From: JACVSF01 sp036702855
GTDB lineage: Bacteria; Cyanobacteriota; Cyanobacteriia; Phormidesmidales; Phormidesmidaceae
Direction of reading: 5' to 3'
Assembly: GCA_036702855.1 (NCBI GenBank)
Contig: DATNQF010000129.1
Location: 1 to 19,675, forward strand
Length of the DNA stretch: 19,675 bases
In this document: positions 15,003 to 19,675 of the stretch, one piece after another
How positions within the stretch are numbered: position 1 is the first letter of the stretch
How the letters are laid out: every line of letters begins with the position of its first letter
Translations under genes and position numbers: made by a program
The notes under the pieces: generated by a model
What the model saw: the letters and a program-made list of their open reading frames with translations, nothing else
Told to the model about the DNA's origin: nothing
Databases searched by the model: none

Positions 15003-16940
15003 TTAACGATTGGGTTTTTCTCCTCTCCACCATTCGTCTACAAAATCAGCGGTTAAGTCCATATCAGTCATGATCTGCAAGGCGTACTGTTCATTCATTT
15101 GCGGTGAATGTCCCATGAGATGAGACAGGGTAGTAGAATTTTGTCTGATTCGACGAACGTGCTTTGCAGCAATATGGCGAAAAGCATGAGGATTGGTCTG
15201 AAATTGGCGACCTAAGACTGCGAATGAGCCTTTGCAGATGCCAATTGTGACCTTTGAGCATAGTGAAACCTCGTCTAATGGCTTGCCAAATGCTTTATAG
15301 TGAAGTTTGATGAATAATGCATTTGGATTTTGTTCAAGTTGGGTTTTAGCAATTTCCCAGGATGATACCTTAAGACGAAACCTTTCTATTTTCTTTTCTA
15401 GAAGGAGAACTTTCTGCTTCAATGCTTGGGTCTCTTGTGAAAAGCTGTCTGGGTCAATCGTTTTATAGGCTTTTCGGGCCGATTCTAATTGCTGCTCAAA
15501 TCTTTCAACATCTTTAGGCTTGAGACCAAAAAAAGCCAACCACTTATCTAAAGATTGGACAGCTTCTATCGCCATCGGTCTAATTTCATTGATTCAGTAG
15601 TCAAGCTCTTTAGTAAGAAGATCTGGCAATTTGTAGATGCGTCTCTTGTGGGTTTTTGAGAAATTCTTATGCATCACAGAAACACAGTAGTAAGCCTTGC
15701 CCTGCTCATCTACTTCTCGCCAGATGGTTTCACCTAAAATGTGGCCTCGGACCTCCTGCTGGCGTACAGGAAGAAAAACAAAGATCATAACTAGAAGATA
15801 GGTCAACCAACTATTAACTACAACAGAAGGATGACGTTGTGCACATTTGATCCATTTTCCTGTATGTTTGTCAGTTCTACCCCAATAAAGTGCGCAATTC
15901 TGTTTGAGGTACAAAACAATGTCGCGCAGCTGTTCGTGTGTTAGTTCCTTGAGAGGCCATTTCCTTGCCCTACTCTCTTCTTGCTCAAGCTTATACTCTT
16001 TAGTCCATTCAGCTCGCAACTCTCGCAGCACTTCAATAACTGCAATATCAGAAAAGTTGCGGCGTTCGGTTTGATGAAAATGCTTCCACTTTGCAATTCC
16101 AACCGCGATATTGATGAGAGTTATTCCTAATGCATGGCTAGTATTCCTGTTGTCAATTCGCCAATCGTTGTAGTCTTCTATTAACTCAATCTCTAGCAGC
16201 AGTAATAAGTCAACGTGGTCAGGCGAGTTTCCTAAGATATTGACGTACCACCCTAGAAAAGCGGAAATCACCTCTACGTGATGCTTCAGCGTACTTTCAC
16301 TAAGGGCTTCTACGTTTGGAGTTGACCTACGCTTTATAGCACTTCTTCGTGCCTTACGTGCTTCTCCGCGCCCATCTGTGCGACGAAATTCCTGGTACTG
16401 CGAAAATTCATCTGCCAATGAGGCTGGCCATTGAGACGGGTTCAAAGAATACTTAGCTCCTCGTGTGGAAAACCTAACAGGTTGTGGTCTTCTGTGCTGG
16501 GGCGGCATTACCAGAGGCGTTTGCTCAGCAGATAGCTCTTGCCACCAGAGCTGCTCAGCTAGCCAACGCAGCCAACGGCCTAGAGCGGAGCGGTAATTGT
16601 GCTTCGTCGATTTTGATCTTCTGCCAGCTGTGACCTCCCTATCAAAGTGAAAGTCGAAGAGCATCAAAGCAAACTCAACGAGATTCTCCTGAGGTTTGGG
16701 GAAAGTTGAGAAGGCCTCTTCTTGCTTGTGAAGCTTGAGGGCTTTTTTGAGTAAATTCTCTAATTTGAGGGTTTGAGATAGCTGTGTGAACTCCCGAGGT
16801 TTCATAGAGCGGGTTGCGTAGCCAAGCCCCTCAAACACGTACTTCCTCAAAGCTGTGTTTAAGAATTTGGCTAGTGTTGGGTTGTTGTGGGTTTGGTTCC
16901 AAGTATCAATAGTCTCTTGAATTGTTTTTTGAGTAGTCAT
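15003..16940 (-). pseudogene. Large tyrosine recombinase split by an in-frame TGA
   Basis: Starting at ATG 16940, 448 codons cover an N-terminal region, a SAM-like core-binding part (STLKHHVEVISAFLGWYVN) and box I (IFVFLPVRQQEVRGHILGET, R of VRQQE), then the beta region HKNFSKTHKRRIYKLPDLL. TGA at 15594-15596 interrupts KELDY-stop-INEIRP. The same frame then runs to TAA 15003 with a charged coiled-coil segment (ETQALKQKVLLLEKKIERF), HxxR (NPHAFRHIAAKHV), the histidine of LMGHSPQMNEQYA and the catalytic Tyr of NEQY. Neither half alone has the full R-K-HxxR-H-Y set. A TGG to TGA change (Trp) is the simplest cause; the gene is otherwise intact at about 645 residues. A restart at ATG 15575 exists but would lack box I. 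It probably mobilised the adjoining element. Confidence 0.85.
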
Positions 16941-17100
16941 TGCTGTTTTACCTTTGACTATGAATTCAAACTGAAGATGGCTACACGGATTAGATGCAAA
17001 GAGAATTTCCTTGCAAATGTCCTTGAAAGCTATAGAGCTAATAGGATTCTAGGTAACAGCTAGAGTGAAAGCACTTCTAGTCTGCAACCTCACAAATATG

Positions 17101-17125
17101 CTGCTTGCTGATCTTCAGCAAGCAG
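17101..17125. other. Perfect 11-bp hairpin
   Basis: CTGCTTGCTGA, loop TCT, TCAGCAAGCAG. There is no T tract on either side, so it is not a typical terminator. It lies 161 bp upstream of the recombinase start; it could be an operator, a recombination site or an RNA structure. Confidence 0.5.
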
Positions 17126-17335
17126 TAATCTCTGGGTACTTCCTGCTTCCTTTTGATTCGTAATTGCTTTTAGTACGATATCACAATTATTTTTATTTGG
17201 ATCCCTATTTAGATCTTTTTGCTACTTCCAGTAAGCTGATTTTATTCAAATGAACAGATTCTTTTATCTCGAATAAATTCTAATAATTGAACTACACTGT
17301 AACTCATTGAAAAATATAAAAAGTGGCTTGCCTAA

Positions 17336-17376
17336 ATGAGAAAAACACTAGTTTTGAATAAACTAGGATTTCTCAT
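17336..17376 (+). terminator. Long AT-rich hairpin followed by T-rich tract
   Basis: ATGAGAAA (17336-17343) pairs with TTTCTCAT (17369-17376), and the inner CTAGTTT pairs with AAACTAG around TGAAT. ATTTATTTTATTTA follows on +. It could end a + strand transcript, but no + gene precedes it; the stem is AT-rich. Confidence 0.35.
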
Positions 17377-17652
17377 ATTTATTTTATTTACTCCATGATG
17401 CATTTACGATTGCGGTATTACTGTTTGCTTCCTATGGGTGGCAGGATTATCTTTGTCCCTGACAACAGGTCTATGGATTTAGAGTCGCTCAACCTACAAA
17501 GCACTTGAATTACTAATCATTGGAAGAAGAGCGCTTTTGCTTGACAAGGAATGGCTAGTTCGCCTGAACTCCCTGGTGTCCAGTCTTCTAGCGTTTATCA
17601 AGGTTCTGGGTTCTCTCAGAATCGCTTGAGATTAACCGCTCTTGTCACAGGT

Positions 17653-17705
17653 AATTTGGAAGTCTGCAACAACAGAATTTGGAAGTCTGCAACAACAGAA
17701 TTTGG
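17653..17705 (+). repeat. 23-bp tandem repeat, 2.3 copies
   Basis: Two identical 23-bp units (17653-17675 and 17676-17698), starting AATTTGGAAGTCTGCAACAA, plus seven bases of a third. No spacer lies between units. Iteron-like size and period are noted, but the copy number is too low to call an origin. Confidence 0.8.
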
Positions 17706-17753
17706 CGATTGGAGTGATTCGCAAAACTCTGTTTATATCGGCTATTGTTTCTA

Positions 17754-18395
17754 TTAAAAGAAACTAGTCCCAGTACTCGCCGACAAGGCTAGGGTGACCG
17801 GGTGAAAGCGTCCGGTCGAGCCGAAATACTTCCAGGCAAGATGCTCCGGATCCTTCAGCTGGCTCCAGGCAGAAAAATCAGATTTGGAACGTCGCTTGCT
17901 GATGGTGGCAGAAGACGTTTTGAGTCGAGCCGCTAAGTCTGTGCCAGAGAGGCCCTTTTCATAGACTGCTGGTTTGAGTGGACCGTCTGCACAAGCTGTC
18001 TCAAGTCGTGGTTGCGTTGGTCGAGCAGGAGTTGCGGCTGCAGGCTGCATCTGTAGCAGCAGAACACTCAGCGCCTGCTGTAGCGAGGTCACGGTGCGAA
18101 ACAACTGTTGCTGATCGGCTTGTAGCTCACTGACAAGCGTTCTTAAAGCTGGAGCAGCGGCTTTGTCAGGGCTATTGGCTGCACCTGGGGTGCCAAAATA
18201 ATCCTGTAAAACCGCTTGTAGGGCACAGGTTAGAGAAGGTAAGCCTTGCTCTATTTGAAAGTGACGCAATTGGGCGAGGAGTGCTGGCTCAAGCGTGAGG
18301 GCCTCGGCGGTGGGCGGTAGCGTAGGGAAATCACCCGTGTGAACCGCAATCGAGGTTTCTTGTTGCTCAAATGGGGAGACTGAAGAATTAGACAT
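17754..18395 (-). CDS. Plasmid-type protein with C-terminal HTH
   Basis: The 213-residue protein is not a family I can name. A helical segment at about 35-67 (LEPALLAQLRHFQIEQGLPS, then LQAVLQDYF) looks like a ribbon-helix-helix or dimerisation module. A predicted coiled coil spans about 84-117 (LVSELQADQQQLFRTVTSLQ). A Pro/Ala linker follows, then a helix-turn-helix at about 149-170 (LSGTDLAARLKTSSATISKR) with a following FSAWSQLKDPEHLAWKYF region. This build suggests a DNA-binding protein with plasmid or element maintenance duties, which is inference. Its ATG overlaps the stop of the small upstream ORF (TGATG) and it has no Shine-Dalgarno of its own, which supports translational coupling. 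Confidence 0.65.
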   Translation of the reverse strand: MSNSSVSPFEQQETSIAVHTGDFPTLPPTAEALTLEPALLAQLRHFQIEQGLPSLTCALQAVLQDYFGTPGAANSPDKAAAPALRTLVSELQADQQQLFRTVTSLQQALSVLLLQMQPAAATPARPTQPRLETACADGPLKPAVYEKGLSGTDLAARLKTSSATISKRRSKSDFSAWSQLKDPEHLAWKYFGSTGRFHPVTLALSASTGTSFF

Positions 18396-18574
18396 CAGAT
18401 ATGGATAAAGATGAGCTGAACGTGTTCTGAAATGACTGCGTGCAGGAGGGGAGGGACGTCTTGCCAGAGAGCTTTAACGCTGCCCTCTAACGCTGGAGAA
18501 GGATGAAGCAGGGGGATTGCGACATGGTCAAACTGCAAGACCCTTAGGCAAAGCGAGCCTCGTTTGAGCAGCAC
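18395..18574 (-). CDS. Small coupled ORF, unknown function
   Basis: A 59-codon frame from GTG 18574 reads LLKRGSLCLRVLQFDHVAIP, then WQDVPPLLHAVISEHVQLIF, and ends in TGA overlapping the next gene's ATG (TGATG). The frame is open back to a stop within the end of the lysozyme gene. No ATG is present; a TTG at LQFDHV is an alternative start. No family is recognised. The support is the tight coupling and position between two minus-strand genes, so confidence is low. Confidence 0.35.
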   Translation of the reverse strand: MLLKRGSLCLRVLQFDHVAIPLLHPSPALEGSVKALWQDVPPLLHAVISEHVQLIFIHI

Positions 18575-18644
18575 AGTCTTTGGGTAGGGACAAGGACAGC
18601 TAGCTCCTTGCAGTCTTCGCCAAGGAACGAAAGCACAATCGTTT

Positions 18645-19675
18645 CTACGGGCCTAAAAACAGCTCTTTTTCTGCTGCTCTGCGTCGTCTGAGACCTTCGA
18701 GCGGTTGGCCTCCGGCGAGAATCCATCTATCAAACTCGGCAGCCGCTCCTGCCACATCTCCTGCATTGAGCTTGGCAATGAGTTGACTCCCTTCAAGGGC
18801 TCCGGTGTTGAACTGGAACGATAGCAAGGCGGTGCACTGGCTTGGGGTGAGAGAGACTTTCACTAAGCGCTCAAGGGTGGCGTTGTCTTGGGCGATGCGT
18901 TGATTCAACTCAGCCTGGGCCTGCTCTTGGGAGATGTAGCCGGTAGGTCCAGGGGCGCGGGTGCCATAGCCCCAGGTGTATTGTTGGTAGTCCCAGTAGG
19001 GGGTGTTGTGGAAGCCTTCAAATTGGGCGATGAAATCGGCAGCATCAGACGGGCCTGACTTCATCGCCCCAACTTTTCCCGTGATGATGCGCTCCACCCA
19101 TTCGCGGGTCGGGTTGGTGTACTCTCCAGCTTCGATCTGCCTAACATCCAGGTGAGCACCCGTGCCATTGCCGGTATTGCCCGAGGTGGCGACTTGTTGC
19201 CCTGGCTTGGCCTCTCCAGCCGTGCAGGTATCGAGGTGCAGATACAGGAACTCAGGGGCCTTGCCCTCCTTGGGCTTGAGTACCGCATAGTTGCCAGCGG
19301 GGTTGCTGGGGCCGCCCTTGCACTCGACAATAGCGGCATAGGGCGCATAGACCGGAGTACCGATGGGTGTGCCTAGGTCCACGCCTAGGTGGTTAGAACT
19401 GCACCCAGCACAAGGCGGAACACGGGAGCCAAAGCCCGATGTCACCAGATACCCTGCCACTGTGTCTCCCTTCTGCAGCGGCGTTTTGGTGATGGGCAGT
19501 GGAGCTGTAGAGTCTTCATTGCCGTTACCCATCAACAATCCCATTCCTGGGAGGGTCGCTACCTTCTGCCACGCCAACCGAGAGAAGTGGAAGGCTTCTG
19601 CCGATGCGATCGCAATCCAGCAAATGCCCATCACGACCAGAGCCATCTGCAAGCGGTTGAAGGTGAGCAGGCTTT
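18645..19675 (-). CDS. Membrane-anchored M23 peptidase / GH24 lysozyme (5' end outside window)
   Basis: The frame is open to the window edge, so the true start may lie outside; internal TTG 19652 and ATG 19646 are possible starts. Numbering from TTG 19652: one membrane segment at about 3-20 (ALVVMGICWIAIASAEAF), then an M23 peptidase-like domain at about 65-180 with NHLGVDLG (H88, D92), YLHLD and GAHLDVRQ (H167). A T4-type lysozyme domain follows at about 203-335 with FEGF (E212), YWDYQQYTWGYGT (D221, T226) and an EFDRWILAGGQPLEGL end. It would cut both the peptides and glycans of peptidoglycan. The usual M23 HLH reads HLD, so zinc binding may be altered. Such anchored double hydrolases occur with conjugation machinery (VirB1-like) or in phages; conjugation is favoured by the membrane anchor and plasmid-type neighbours. 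Confidence 0.85.
   Translation of the reverse strand, partial: SLLTFNRLQMALVVMGICWIAIASAEAFHFSRLAWQKVATLPGMGLLMGNGNEDSTAPLPITKTPLQKGDTVAGYLVTSGFGSRVPPCAGCSSNHLGVDLGTPIGTPVYAPYAAIVECKGGPSNPAGNYAVLKPKEGKAPEFLYLHLDTCTAGEAKPGQQVATSGNTGNGTGAHLDVRQIEAGEYTNPTREWVERIITGKVGAMKSGPSDAADFIAQFEGFHNTPYWDYQQYTWGYGTRAPGPTGYISQEQAQAELNQRIAQDNATLERLVKVSLTPSQCTALLSFQFNTGALEGSQLIAKLNAGDVAGAAAEFDRWILAGGQPLEGLRRRRAAEKELFLGP

Larger units (their letters stand above)
16941..17652. other. AT-rich noncoding region upstream of the recombinase
   Basis: About 710 bp, notably AT-rich between 17150 and 17400. It contains the recombinase promoter side (left end), two hairpins listed separately, and a tandem repeat at its right edge. 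A frame at 17551-17757 is open but runs through the tandem repeat and has no domain. No tRNA or known ncRNA is recognised. Confidence 0.5.

Noticed and set aside
17653..17705. CRISPR array
   Set aside because: The units adjoin without spacers and number only two; no cas genes are present.
17551..17757. 68-codon + strand frame
   Set aside because: It includes the 23-bp tandem repeat, low complexity, no domain or start signal.

Overview
The window is cyanobacterial. HIP1 octamers (GCGATCGC) occur at 6227, 7232, 10886, 12641 and 19616. The best recognised gene is a close relative of the Anabaena sensory rhodopsin, and the two-component pair resembles cyanobacterial RppA/RppB. All homology statements come from reading the translations; no search was run.

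Left part (1-4060) is decaying accessory DNA. It holds the 3' end of a response-regulator receiver domain and a GGDEF-EAL cyclic-di-GMP gene that is truncated, carries two in-frame TAG codons and is split by a 901-bp IS5-family insertion (716-1616, TA target duplication, -1 frameshift transposase). It also holds a 106-bp MITE-like element, an orphan signal-peptide ORF, a small zinc-ribbon ORF of IS1 InsA type, and a degraded tyrosine recombinase fragment.

Central part (4061-14959) is an intact cassette between two diverged direct repeats of about 508 bp, 10,388 bp apart. In order: CPA1 cation/proton antiporter (+), TrkA/KTN-RCK NAD-binding regulator (-), histidine kinase (-) with its OmpR-family regulator (-), a membrane-anchored small protein (+), an Anabaena-type sensory rhodopsin (-), a P2-type cation ATPase (+) and a YflT-like stress protein (+). 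Transport genes lie mostly on +, sensors and regulators on -, with two divergent control regions (9124-9260 and 10377-10543). The likely theme is light- and signal-dependent ion homeostasis. That link is inferred from neighbourhood only.

Right part (14960-19675) begins with a large tyrosine recombinase on the minus strand, broken by one in-frame TGA between its catalytic halves. Then comes an AT-rich noncoding stretch with two strong hairpins and a 23-bp tandem repeat. It ends with a minus-strand group that looks plasmid- or ICE-like: a membrane-anchored M23 peptidase/GH24 lysozyme (open at the window edge), a small coupled ORF and an HTH protein.

The main candidate for novelty is the sensory rhodopsin plus ion-transport cassette bounded by long repeats. 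These share a perfectly conserved 36-nt block containing palindromic AGTACGA sites, and a related site lies beside the recombinase gene.
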